A DNA stretch of 64,000 nt. Origin: Terrirhizobium terrae. Its GTDB lineage: Bacteria; Pseudomonadota; Alphaproteobacteria; Rhizobiales; Rhizobiaceae. The notes under the pieces were generated by a model that was not told the DNA's origin, made no database searches, and worked only from the letters and a program-made list of their open reading frames with translations. Shown piece after piece: positions 1 through 7,604 of the stretch. Each line of letters starts with the position of its first letter. The stretch's first letter is position 1. Made by a program: the position numbers and the translations under genes. Location of the stretch: positions 3,385,501-3,449,500 of the forward strand of contig NZ_CP104992.1 in assembly GCF_030323265.1 (NCBI RefSeq). Reading direction: 5' to 3'.

Positions 1-2
1 AT

Positions 3-377
3 CGCGATCTGACCGTCGCGGCACGGCCTCTCGGCAGCGCATGGTCGTTGGTCACCCGGCCGGGGCCGATCCGCCAGACCCTGGCGGTCTTCCTCGCCAC
101 CTCCTACTGGGCGCGCATTCTGGCCCGGGATTTTGCCGATACGGCAAAACCTGCCGATGCCGAACTTCTGCGTGCTATCGATGAGGCGAGGGCGGTCCTC
201 GACAAGGCGGCGGCGCGAGGCGCCGATTGCTTTTCGACCACGAAGCCGAGGCATGCAGCGACCGGCGCTGCGGCATTGCCCGCCTCTCCGGAAAGCGCCG
301 CTTTGGGCGCAGATATGGTCGCCAATCTGCTCAATCGTTTATATCCGTCCAATCCGGACGGACCCAGGAACCAATAA
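3..377 (+). CDS. C-terminal part of an unidentified protein (5' end outside window)
   Basis: The frame is open from the left edge of the window to a TAA at 375-377, giving about 124 residues. The visible part begins with a basic stretch, has a hydrophobic helix-like run near LAVFLATSYWARIL, then an alanine-rich segment with charged heptad-like spacing (ELLRAIDEARAVLDKAAARG). I recognise no domain. A TTG at 48 is in frame, but nothing suggests that it is the start. The next gene, trmJ, begins 62 bases downstream on the same strand. The frame could contain an unnoticed shift, because several neighbours do. Confidence 0.4.
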   Translation, partial: RDLTVAARPLGSAWSLVTRPGPIRQTLAVFLATSYWARILARDFADTAKPADAELLRAIDEARAVLDKAAARGADCFSTTKPRHAATGAAALPASPESAALGADMVANLLNRLYPSNPDGPRNQ

Positions 378-439
378 CCGGCTTGCCGTCGCCGCGTCGG
401 AGGGCTATTTGCCCGGCAAAAGAACAAGCGGAAGCGAAT

Positions 440-1275
440 ATGTCAGGAACAAACAGCGAGCGCGAACTGATCGCCGAAGGCCCGGCCATCATTCTGGTCG
501 AGCCGCAGCTCGGAGAAAATATCGGGATGGTGGCGCGCGCCATGGCCAATTTCGGCCTGGCCGAGCTTCGCCTCGTCAATCCGCGCGACGGCTGGCCGAG
601 CGAGAAGGCGCGTTCCGCCGCCTCCAAGGCCGACCATGTCATCGATGGCACCAAGGTCTACGAGACACTGGAAGAAGCGATCAGCGACCTGAATTTCGTC
701 TATGCGACGACTGCGCGCGAGCGTTACGGTTTCAAGCCGGTTCGCTCTCCCGTCTTCGCGGCCACGACGCTGCGCGAAAAGTTCAAGGCGGGCGAGAAGA
801 CCGGCATTCTCTTCGGCCGCGAACGCTGGGGCCTCAACAACGAGGAAGTGGCACTCGCCGACGAGATCGTCACCTTCCCCGTCAATCCGGCCTTCGCATC
901 GCTCAACATCGCCCAGGCCGTGCTTCTGATGTCCTATGACTGGATGAAGTCCGGCATCGACGATCTGGAGGAAACCCGCTTCCAGCCGGTCGAGCAGAAC
1001 CCTTCCACCAAGGAACAGGTGATGGGCATGTTCGAGCATATCGAGGAAGCACTCGATGCGCGCGGCTATTTCCATCCGGCTGAAAAAAGCCCAAAATGAT
1101 CGACAACCTGCGTGCGGTCCTGTCGCGGCGGGCCTTTACCGAGCAGGAGATCAGCGTCTTCCGTGGCGTGATCAACTCGCTTGATCGTTTTCCGCGCAAG
1201 TGGGCAAGGGCGGCGACGCCAAGGCAAAAAGCTGCTGACGCCGGGGAGAGCGCGGGGAATGACGGCGAAGAATGA
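440..1275 (+). CDS. trmJ: TrmJ-type tRNA (cytidine/uridine-2'-O-)methyltransferase, frameshifted near 3' end
   Basis: This is a SpoU/TrmH (SPOUT) family methyltransferase; TrmJ uses S-adenosylmethionine to 2'-O-methylate position 32 of tRNAs in the cytoplasm. The three family motifs are visible: NIGMVARAMANFGL at residues 27-40, GILFGRERWGLNNEE at about 122-136, and PAFASLNIAQAV at about 150-161. As written the frame stops at 1097-1099, after 219 residues. One missing A in the AAAA run at 1093-1096 would let it continue as MIDNLRAVLSRRAFTEQEI and on to a TGA at 1273-1275, giving about 278 residues, the usual length of rhizobial homologues. The start ATG at 440 precedes the SPOUT domain by about 15 residues. 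The corrected 3' end overlaps murI by 17 bases, which suggests co-transcription. Confidence 0.85.
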
Positions 1276-2056
1276 GCTGAAACCGGTCCTGATGTTCGAT
1301 TCGGGCATCGGCGGGCTGACGGTTCTGCGCGAGGCACGTGTTCTGATGCCGGAGCGCGGTTTTATCTATGTCGCCGACGACGCTGCCTTTCCCTATGGCA
1401 GCTGGGAGGAGGGCGCTCTGCAGGAGCGTATCCTCACCCTCTTCGAAAGGCTGATCGCCGATTATCGGCCCGAAATCTGCGTCATCGCCTGCAACACCGC
1501 CTTCACCCTTGCCGGTGCCGCGCTGCGGGAAAAATTTCCCGACATGACCTTTGTCGGCACGGTACCTGCGATCAAGCCGGCGGCCGAGCGTACGCGTTCG
1601 GGCCTCGTCTCGGTGCTCGCGACCCCCGGCACCGTCAAGCGTGCTTACACCCGCGATCTGATCCAGTCTTTCGCCACGCAGTGCCATGTCCGGTTGGTCG
1701 GTTCCGAAAACCTTGCCCGCATGGCGGAAAGCTATATTCGCGGCGAGGCGATTTCAGATGAGGCGGTGCTGGCCGAGATCGCGCCATGCTTCGTCGAGAA
1801 GGATGGCGACAAGACCGACATCGTCGTGCTCGCCTGCACGCACTACCCGTTCATGGCCAACGTCTTTCGCCGCCTGTCTCCCTGGCCGGTCGACTGGCTT
1901 GATCCAGCCGAGGCGATCGCCAGACAGGCGCGCCGCAAGGTTCCGCTCGTCGATGGCGCCGAACACCCGGACGATTACGACTTCGCCGTATTCACTTCCG
2001 GCAATCCGGATTTCGCCACGCGTCGCCTGATGCAAGGCTTTGGCCTAACGGTTTAA
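1259..2056 (+). CDS. murI: Glutamate racemase
   Basis: Glutamate racemase converts L-glutamate to D-glutamate for the peptidoglycan stem peptide. The 265-residue product carries the Asp/Glu racemase signatures: FDSGIGGLT near residues 13-21, the first catalytic cysteine in IACNTA (Cys78) and the second in LACTHYP (Cys193), plus PYGSW at 45-49. The ATG at 1259 is preferred over an upstream in-frame codon at 1181, because the conserved core starts about ten residues after it and the upstream stretch encodes the end of trmJ in another frame. Length is typical for the family. It lies downstream of, and overlaps, trmJ. Confidence 0.95.
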   Translation: MTAKNELKPVLMFDSGIGGLTVLREARVLMPERGFIYVADDAAFPYGSWEEGALQERILTLFERLIADYRPEICVIACNTAFTLAGAALREKFPDMTFVGTVPAIKPAAERTRSGLVSVLATPGTVKRAYTRDLIQSFATQCHVRLVGSENLARMAESYIRGEAISDEAVLAEIAPCFVEKDGDKTDIVVLACTHYPFMANVFRRLSPWPVDWLDPAEAIARQARRKVPLVDGAEHPDDYDFAVFTSGNPDFATRRLMQGFGLTV

Positions 2057-2081
2057 GGCGCAGCCGATCCGCGCCTATTGG

Positions 2082-2272
2082 TCACTCGTCCTCGAATATG
2101 GTCTCTATCGGTAGCGAGAAGAGCCGGGCGATCTTGAAGGCCAGCGGCAGGCTCGGGTCGTAGCGCCCGGTTTCCAGCGCATTGATCGTCTGCCGCGAAA
2201 CGCCGAGAAGGGCGGCAAGTTCGCCCTGCGACCAGCTTTTTCCGCACGCAGATCTCGAATTCGGTTTTTCAT
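2082..2272 (-). CDS. Small XRE-family HTH regulator, frameshifted
   Basis: Reading leftward from the ATG at 2270-2272 gives MKNRIRDLRAEK. After inserting one A at 2236-2242 (GAAAAAGCTGG read as GAAAAAAGCTGG) it continues WSQGELAALLGVSRQTINAL and ends FEDE at 2082, 63 residues in all. This is a minimal helix-turn-helix XRE (Cro/C1-like) protein, with the HTH at about residues 15-36. Such proteins bind palindromic operators as dimers. It lies three bases downstream of a small membrane-protein gene on the same strand. That pairing of a roughly 65-residue XRE protein with a membrane protein is common in proteobacteria and is usually autoregulated. A palindrome at 2662-2679, just ahead of the pair, is a candidate operator. 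The frameshift is probably a sequencing error. Confidence 0.75.
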
Positions 2273-2275
2273 CGG

Positions 2276-2651
2276 TTAGCGATAGCGCCGGTTGCCAATG
2301 ATCGTGCCGATGACCCAGAGCACTGCCATGACCGGCCAGACGAGAAACATCGAAACCTTCTCAAAGCCTGTCACTTCGAGAAAACCGTAGCTGAAGGTGA
2401 TGAGCGCCGTGCCGGCAAAGGCAAAGCCCATGGCCTCCAACTGGATGCGGCGCTGCAACTCGTCCATGCGCCGCAATTGTCTCAGCACGACCCAGCACAT
2501 GGCAAACGCCGGGATCATTGGGATAAGCGCGAGAATGGAGCGTAGCGCGGCCGTCTCTACCCGCGAAAGAAGGAAGATCGAAAGGAACAGGCAGGCCATG
2601 TAGGACACAAGTGCGGCGGCAAATTCCCTGAAATAACGAGATCCGGTGCAT
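2276..2651 (-). CDS. Small membrane protein paired with XRE regulator, frameshifted near start
   Basis: An AGGAGG ribosome binding site followed by ATG at 2649-2651 gives MHRIS. One surplus T at about 2634 (TCGTTATTTC for TCGTATTTC) puts the rest in frame as YFREFAAALVSYMACLF and onward to a TAA at 2276-2278, about 124 residues. It has several hydrophobic segments: YMACLFLSIFLL, a central LALIPMIPAFAMCWVV, FAFAGTALITFSYGFL and VSMFLVWPVMAVLWVIG. Four membrane passes are plausible. A charged amphipathic stretch with RRMDELQRRIQLEAM lies between passes two and three. The function is unknown. Membrane partners of small XRE regulators are often described as signal or stress transducers, but nothing here proves that. 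Confidence 0.65.
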
Positions 2652-2661
2652 AGCGACCTCC

Positions 2662-2679
2662 TGTAAAGCTAACTTTACA
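2662..2679. promoter_or_regulatory. Palindromic operator and minus-strand promoter of the XRE/membrane pair
   Basis: TGTAAAG-CTAA-CTTTACA is a perfect inverted repeat with 7-base arms. It sits just 5' of the AGGAGG of the membrane-protein gene. A further copy of the half-site CTTTACAT lies at about 2710. Read on the minus strand, a TTGACA lies about 35 bases upstream of the palindrome, with ATGTAA at roughly -10 spacing. Repressor binding here would block transcription. The link to the adjacent XRE protein is inferred from position. Confidence 0.5.
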
Positions 2680-2892
2680 TCAAGACTTTTGCTCTGGATG
2701 TCAAGCGTGCTTTACATTTGGGTCTGTATCGTTGTTCTGCTGATCTCTGTGAACTCAAGAATCCCGAGCTTACTGTTGCGCATTCGCCACGTTAACATGC
2801 TTGAGTGCAATTTTCGATTGTGAGCGCTTGCGCGTTCCAAAACTCCGTGTCATGTTCCCACCGTCCGCAACTCAAAACAAGGGAGCGCATTG

Positions 2893-3041
2893 ATGACTGT
2901 ATTTTACGCCTATACGCGCCTCCTCGGCGGATCCAACCGAACCACCGGCGGCAACCGTCCGCGACCTGTGATCGGGATGGCCTTCTGGGGCTGATTGCGC
3001 CCGGAATCTGCCTTCTGGCATCTTTCTTTATATCAATCTGA
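2893..3041 (+). CDS. Small single-pass membrane protein, about 50 residues, frameshifted
   Basis: An ATG at 2893, preceded by GGGAG, gives MTVFYAYTRLLGGSNRTTGG and runs to a stop at 2992-2994. If one G is restored in the GGGG run at about 2987-2990, the frame continues as LIAPGICLLASFFISI and ends at 3041. The corrected 49-residue protein has a basic, glycine-rich N-terminal third and a clean C-terminal transmembrane helix (about residues 26-49). The pattern matches the homopolymer losses in neighbouring genes. I recognise no family. Read uncorrected, it would be a 33-residue peptide that might not be a gene. Confidence 0.45.
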
Positions 3042-3148
3042 CGTGCCCGATGTGACCGCGTAACGGCTTATGCTGTCCGCATTTTCGCGTGCGTCGCTTC
3101 CAACCTCGAAAGGACCCGGTCGCTCGCGCGTGCCGGGGCGGAAAAGCT

Positions 3149-3400
3149 ATGCGTGAAGCACACGTAATGGTTGCCGACATCCTGTCGGCAGAAATGGACG
3201 CACTCTATAGGCGGCACGGGCCGTGGAGCCTAGTGCGGGCACTCGTCGTCATTGTGGCTCGCCGGTCGGTCGGTCGGAAGGTCAATCGCTCGGTCGATCT
3301 AGACAATCATATCCGCAGGGATATCGGCCTGCCGCCGCTCTCTCCGGAGGTCGACCGTGTTCTCGAAGCGCGCTTCGAGCATTGGAGACAGTACCTGTGA
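3149..3400 (+). CDS. Small basic protein resembling DUF1127
   Basis: The product is an 83-residue protein from the ATG at 3149. Its C-terminal third contains LDNHIRRDIGLPP, which resembles the LDDHLLRDIGL-type core of DUF1127 (YjiS-like) proteins, small basic proteins abundant in Rhizobiales. Some of them act in phosphate, carbon or RNA metabolism. The middle part (LVRALVVIVARRSVGRK) is hydrophobic and basic. Its stop overlaps the GTG start of the following acetyltransferase (GTGA), so the two are probably translationally coupled. The start is uncertain: an in-frame codon at 3089 would add 20 residues and an ATG at 3167 would remove 6. Confidence 0.6.
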   Translation: MREAHVMVADILSAEMDALYRRHGPWSLVRALVVIVARRSVGRKVNRSVDLDNHIRRDIGLPPLSPEVDRVLEARFEHWRQYL

Positions 3401-3852
3401 GCGCCGGTGTCATCTATCGTCGGCTTGAACTGGCGGACATGGCCGCCGCGTCGCGCGTGTTCCGAAGCACGTTCGATCAGCGGCTGCCATGGCTCGCGAG
3501 CCTGCATACGCCGGATGAAGATCGCGGGTTTTGGCAGGATCATCTTTTCTCGACCTGCGAAATATGGGGCGCCGAGCAGACGGGCGAACTGCTCGGCGTC
3601 ATCGCATACCGCAAGGAGTGGGTCGAACAGCTCTATGTACTCCCGGCTGCGCAGGGGCAGGGCATAGGCATGCGATTGCTGGATCATGCCAAGGCCGCAA
3701 ACGACGCGCTGTCTCTCTGGACGTTCCAGAGGAATGCCGACGCTCGGGCGTTTTATCACGGGCAGGGCTTTGCCGTAGTCGCGGAAACGGACGGATCGGG
3801 CAATGAAGAGAGGGAGCCGGACTTGCTTCTGTCCTGGCGTCGCATCGGCTGA
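3397..3852 (+). CDS. GNAT-family N-acetyltransferase
   Basis: The product has 151 residues. The acetyl-CoA pyrophosphate-binding motif appears as AAQGQGIGMRLLDHAK at about residues 86-101, preceded by the beta4 strand WVEQLYVLP and followed by LWTFQRNADARAFYHGQGF, the usual beta5/alpha4 part of the fold. It should transfer an acetyl group from acetyl-CoA to a small molecule or protein amine; the substrate cannot be read from sequence. The GTG start at 3397 is chosen because it overlaps the upstream stop and the GNAT core (VIYRRLELADMAAA) begins immediately after it. Confidence 0.85.
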   Translation: MSAGVIYRRLELADMAAASRVFRSTFDQRLPWLASLHTPDEDRGFWQDHLFSTCEIWGAEQTGELLGVIAYRKEWVEQLYVLPAAQGQGIGMRLLDHAKAANDALSLWTFQRNADARAFYHGQGFAVVAETDGSGNEEREPDLLLSWRRIG

Positions 3853-3916
3853 ATACCACCGCTTGCCACGCATTCGTTTCCGTGGCTTGGTCGATTTAAC
3901 ATGAGGAGGAAATAAT

Positions 3917-4555
3917 ATGTCCATCGAACACTGGCTCGCTTTTGTCGCGGCGTCCGCAATCCTGCTGGCGATCCCTGGCCCGACCATCCTCCTCGTCATT
4001 TCCTACGCGCTGAGCCATGGCCGCAAGGTGGCGAGCGCGACGGTTGTCGGCGTAGCGCTCGGCGATTTCACCGCCATGACCGCCTCCATGCTCGGCCTCG
4101 GCGCACTGCTTGCAACCTCCGCCATGCTGTTCACTTTGCTGAAATGGGTGGGTGCGGCCTATCTGATCTATCTCGGCATCAAGCTCTGGCGCGCGCCGGT
4201 CTCCGAGCAAGCGGCCGCCATCGATGACGCGGATGCGTCAGCCGTTCGGCCCTTCCGAGTGTTTCTGCACACCTATGCGGTGACGGCGCTGAATCCGAAA
4301 AGCATCGTCTTCTTCGTCGCCTTCCTGCCGCAGTTTCTCGATCTCACGAAGCCGCTCTTCGTCCAGATGGCCGTGTTCGAAATGACCTTCCTCGTTCTGG
4401 CGACAATCAATGCCGCACTTTATGGCCTTCTGGCGTCGATGGCGCGCAACACGATCCGCAAGCCGAAGGTCCAGCGCATCGTCAACCGCACCGGTGGTTC
4501 GCTGATGATCGGGGCGGGGCTCTTGTCGCTCGGTTTCAAGCGGGCTGCGGCTTAA
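3917..4555 (+). CDS. LysE/RhtB-family amino-acid exporter
   Basis: This is a 212-residue integral membrane protein of the LysE/RhtB translocator family, which exports amino acids or derivatives by proton antiport. The family signature near the first helix is present as LLAIPGPTILLVISYALSHG at residues 15-34, and further hydrophobic segments give about six passes. The ATG at 3917 follows a strong GAGGAGG ribosome binding site. The gene lies alone between the acetyltransferase and the ATPase. The substrate is unknown. Family members include homoserine, threonine and lysine exporters. Confidence 0.88.
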   Translation: MSIEHWLAFVAASAILLAIPGPTILLVISYALSHGRKVASATVVGVALGDFTAMTASMLGLGALLATSAMLFTLLKWVGAAYLIYLGIKLWRAPVSEQAAAIDDADASAVRPFRVFLHTYAVTALNPKSIVFFVAFLPQFLDLTKPLFVQMAVFEMTFLVLATINAALYGLLASMARNTIRKPKVQRIVNRTGGSLMIGAGLLSLGFKRAAA

Positions 4556-4690
4556 TCGCAAAGCCTGTTGATTTTCGCACTTGCCCGGCGAAACGAATCC
4601 CGTTCTCTGTTATGGGGACGGTTCGGCGAATTGCGTCACCGCGAAGAGACCGCCGACAGATCATCATAAGACGGCATACGAGGTAAGGCA

Positions 4691-6213
4691 TTGCAGGTCG
4701 GAATCGATATGGGAACTGTGACCGGCGGCCAGCCGGCCAAGCTCGATATCGAGGAGCTGCTGGCCACGCGCCTGCTCGTGCAGGGCAATTCCGGCTCGGG
4801 AAAATCGCATCTCCTGCGCCGTCTTCTGGAACAGTCCGCTCCTGGGTGCAGCAGGTCGTCATCGATCCCGAGGGCGACTTCGTCACGCTGTCCGATAAAT
4901 ACGGCCATGTCGTCGTCGATGGCGAGCGCACCGAGGCGGAGCTTGCCGGCATCGCCAACCGTATCCGCAAGAACCGCGTCTCCTGCGTGCTCACGCTCGA
5001 AGGTCTCGACCTCGAAGAGCAGATGCGCGCTGCCGCTGCATTCCTGAACGGCATGTTCGATGCCGATCGCGATTACTGGTATCCGGTCCTCGTCGTCGTC
5101 GACGAAGCGCAGATGTTTGCCCCGTCGGTCGGCGGTGATGTCTCCGAAGACGCCAGAAAGATGTCGCTCGGCGCGATGACCAACCTGATGTGCCGCGGTC
5201 GTAAGCGCGGTCTGGCCGGCGTCATCGCCACGCAGCGCCTGGCAAAGCTTGCCAAGAACGTCGCGGCGGAAGCTTCCAACTTCCTGATGGGCCGTACCTT
5301 CCTCGATATCGACATGGCGCGCGCCGCCGACCTTCTCGGCATGGACCGCCGTCAGGCGGAAATGTTCCGCGATCTGAAGCGCGGCAATTTCGTAGCGCTC
5401 GGTCCGGCTCTGTCGCGTCGCCCGCTGCCGATCGTCATCGGCAATGTCGAGACGTCGGCGCGTTCGTCCAGCCCCAAGCTGATGCCGTTGCCCGATGCGC
5501 CGCAGGATGTCGAGGATCTGATTTTCACGCCGGACCCGGAAGAATTCGCAAGGCCGATCACCGCCGTGCGTCGCCCGACGCCCGCACCGCGTCCCACTAC
5601 CGATATTCTGGCCGAACTGTCGCGCTCGACGCCCGCTGCCATCCAGCCTGCGGCAAATGAATCGCGCACGCCTATGCCCGAACTTTCGGAAGAAGAGCGG
5701 GAGGAACGCCTGATGGCGGTTCTCTCGGAAATCCTCGACGATCCGCAATCGGCCTACCGCACCGATGCCGTTCTTTATCAGGACTTTCTCGTTCGGGCCC
5801 GCATGCGCCGTCTGCCCGGTCCGCCGATCTCGCTCAGCGATTTCCGCCGGCGCACCGCGATCGCCCGTTCCGGCGTCGATGCGGCGATGGCCGCAAGCGA
5901 TAGCTGGGCAACGGTCCTGTCCTTGTCCAACGGCGTGTCCGACGATCTGCAGGGCGTTTTCCTGATGATGGCGAAGGCAGCTCTTGGTGGCGAACCTTGC
6001 CCGTCGGATGCCCGCATCGCCCGCGCTTACGGCACCCATTCGGCCCGCCGCGCCCGCCGTCTTCTTGGCTATTTCGAGGAGCAGGGTCTGATCGTCGTTC
6101 ACGCGGATTTCGCCGGCAAGCGCATCGTGGCATTTCCGGACCTGCAGGCGGAGACCGCACCCGGTGCCGCAGAGGCGCCGGATGAGGATGATGCCAAGAT
6201 CGCCGCAGAGTGA
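4691..6213 (+). CDS. HerA/DUF87-like ATP-binding protein, frameshifted near start
   Basis: After one restored C at 4841-4842 (GCTCCTGGGTG for GCTCCCTGGGTG) the product has about 507 residues. Walker A is QGNSGSGKS at about 31-39. Walker B is VLVVVDEAQMF at about 133-143. They are followed by the sensor region MCRGRKRGLAGVIATQRLAKL. This fits the HerA/FtsK-like branch of P-loop ATPases (domain DUF87). The roughly 280 C-terminal residues include a proline-rich linker and an alpha-helical region with winged-helix-like segments (AYGTHSARRARRLLGYFEEQ). Homologues are widespread in alphaproteobacteria and have no settled function; DNA translocation or processing is a guess. The start is a TTG at 4691; an ATG at 4709 is the alternative. 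It is the last gene before a strong terminator. Confidence 0.8.
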
Positions 6214-6230
6214 TGTGAGGCCGACCTTAT

Positions 6231-6270
6231 GACAACACCCCGGCAGGTTCTGCCGGGGTGTTGTCGTTTC
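6231..6270 (+). terminator. Rho-independent terminator between convergent genes
   Basis: A perfect 15-base-pair stem (6231-6245 with 6251-6265) with a GGTTC loop is followed by GTTTC. It lies between the ATPase gene and the convergent terC, and could serve both. The T tract is short on either strand. Confidence 0.8.
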
Positions 6271-6288
6271 TAGGCTTGGGAGGCCGCA

Positions 6289-7268
6289 CTATGCCTTCTG
6301 CCGATCGTCCTTCGTCGCCCACAGCGAACCGATGATGCCGGTTGCCAGGATGGCGATGGTGACGCCGAGAGAGATCGATGGCGGGATCTTCGATATGCCC
6401 AGCATGTCGGCGACGAAGATTTTCGAGCCGACGAAGATTAGCACCGCAGCCAGCGAATATTTGAGATAGGCAAAGCGGTGCATCAGGGCCGCGAGCGCGA
6501 AATAAAGCGCACGAAGGCCGAGGATCGCAAAAATGTTCGACGTGTAGACGAGGAACGGATCCGTGGTGATGGCAAAAATCGCCGGGATCGAGTCGACCGC
6601 GAAGACGAGGTCGGCCAGTTCCACCATGATCAGCGCCAGGAAGAGCGGCGTGACGAAAGTCTTCAATGCGCCGGTCTTGTCATCCTTCTGTTTGACGAAG
6701 AAGCTTTCGCCATGCAGCTCCTTGGTCACCGGCAGGCGGCGACGCAGGAATTTCAGCATCGCATTGTTGCCGATGTCGCTTTCGTCATGGTCCGACGACA
6801 CCAGCATCTTGATGCCGGTGAACACCAGGAAGGCGGCGAAGAGGTAGAGAACCCAGTGGAAGTTTTCCACGATCATCGCGCCGCCGGCGATCATGATGCC
6901 GCGCAGCACGATGACGCCGAGAATGCCGTAGAGCAGGACCCGGTGCTGATACTGTCGCGGAATGGCGAAGTAGGAGAAGATCATCGCGATGATGAAGATA
7001 TTGTCCATCGCGAGGCTCTTTTCGACGACGAAGCCGGTGAGATATTCCACCGCGGGCTGCTGTCCCTGCTGGAACCAAATCCAGCCGCCGAAGGCGATGC
7101 CGATCGCGATATAAAACGCCGACATCAACAGGCTCTCCTTAACGCCGATCTCCTTAGAATCCTTGTGCAGGACGCCGAGATCGAGGGCCAGAGAGAGAGT
7201 ACGAGTGCAATGAAGATCGCCCACATCCACGTGGGCGTGCCGAGAAAATCCATGTAAAGGAGATCCAT
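6289..7268 (-). CDS. TerC-family integral membrane protein, frameshifted near start
   Basis: This is a TerC/Alx-type polytopic membrane protein, a family now linked to Mn(II) export and to metal loading of exported proteins. From the ATG at 7266-7268 the start reads MDLLYMDFLGTPTWMWAIFI. One missing base in the CT repeat at about 7190-7199 must be restored to continue LALDLGVLHKDSKEIGVKES. The corrected length is about 326 residues. Conserved TerC acidic membrane motifs are present: EKSLAMDNIFIIAMIF and VELADLVFAVDSIPAIFAIT, followed by TSNIFAILGLRALYF. A second possible start is the ATG at 7251-7253. Without correction the frame opens with an unrelated basic leader from 7275, which I reject. 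A hairpin directly precedes the start. Confidence 0.87.
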
Positions 7269-7270
7269 CA

Positions 7271-7296
7271 GTCAACCTTATCCGGACGAGGTTGGC
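7271..7296 (-). promoter_or_regulatory. Hairpin abutting the terC start codon
   Basis: On the minus strand GCCAACCT pairs with AGGTTGAC (8 pairs including one G-U) around a CGTCCGGATA loop. Its 3' arm ends about two bases before the ATG and includes the only AGG available as a ribosome binding site, so folding would hide it. I could not fit the leader to the Mn(II)-sensing yybP-ykoY riboswitch that precedes many terC genes. Confidence 0.4.
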
Positions 7297-7403
7297 TTTA
7301 AACAGGATCCGACATCACGCAGTGTCCGGAATACGCCAGAGGGGCCCGGATCCATGGTCGCGTAGATAGGGGCACGGCACCGCGCATTTCAAGGGGCATG
7401 CAG

Positions 7404-7432
7404 TTGACATTTCCATGACAGCCGCCTAAAGA
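7404..7432 (+). promoter_or_regulatory. Sigma-70 type promoter of rpsD
   Basis: TTGACA (7404-7409) and TAAAGA (7427-7432) are separated by 17 bases, a near-consensus housekeeping promoter pointing at rpsD. The predicted start near 7439 leaves a leader of about 165 bases. A second TTGACA at 7469-7474 has no convincing -10 box. Confidence 0.6.
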
Positions 7433-7440
7433 CCCGCCAG

Positions 7441-7580
7441 CGCCGGGTTGCAAAGCCCGGTGTTTTTGTTGACATGTCCCGTGGTCCTCTCCGATCGCTT
7501 TCGTGAGAGACCTGTCAGAGCTCCTAAATCGGGGTTCAGAGGAGGGCGTGTTTCCTTGATCCGGTTTGGCAACAAACCGG
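7441..7580 (+). promoter_or_regulatory. Structured 5' leader of rpsD with two hairpins
   Basis: The first hairpin, at 7441-7462, has a CGCCGGG/CCCGGTG stem followed by TTTTTGTT and looks like an intrinsic terminator, although it would lie at the extreme 5' end of the transcript. The second, at 7561-7580, is an 8-base-pair CCGGTTTG/CAAACCGG stem capped by a GCAA tetraloop, 24 bases ahead of the ATG. S4 represses its own translation in several bacteria through a leader structure, so this is a plausible S4 target; that is inference. Confidence 0.5.
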
Positions 7581-7604
7581 TGAAACCGTTTGAAAGGAAA
7601 TGCG

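Noticed and set aside
2805..3041. 78-residue frame from 2805
   Set aside because: Only its last 17 residues look like protein; they join better to the start at 2893 through one missing G.
4636..6102. 488-residue minus-strand frame opposite the HerA-like gene
   Set aside because: It runs across the frameshift and the conserved P-loop gene on the other strand, with antisense-type composition.
7266..7440. yybP-ykoY Mn(II) riboswitch ahead of terC
   Set aside because: The leader is in the expected place, but I could not match the conserved core of that riboswitch; I list only the hairpin.
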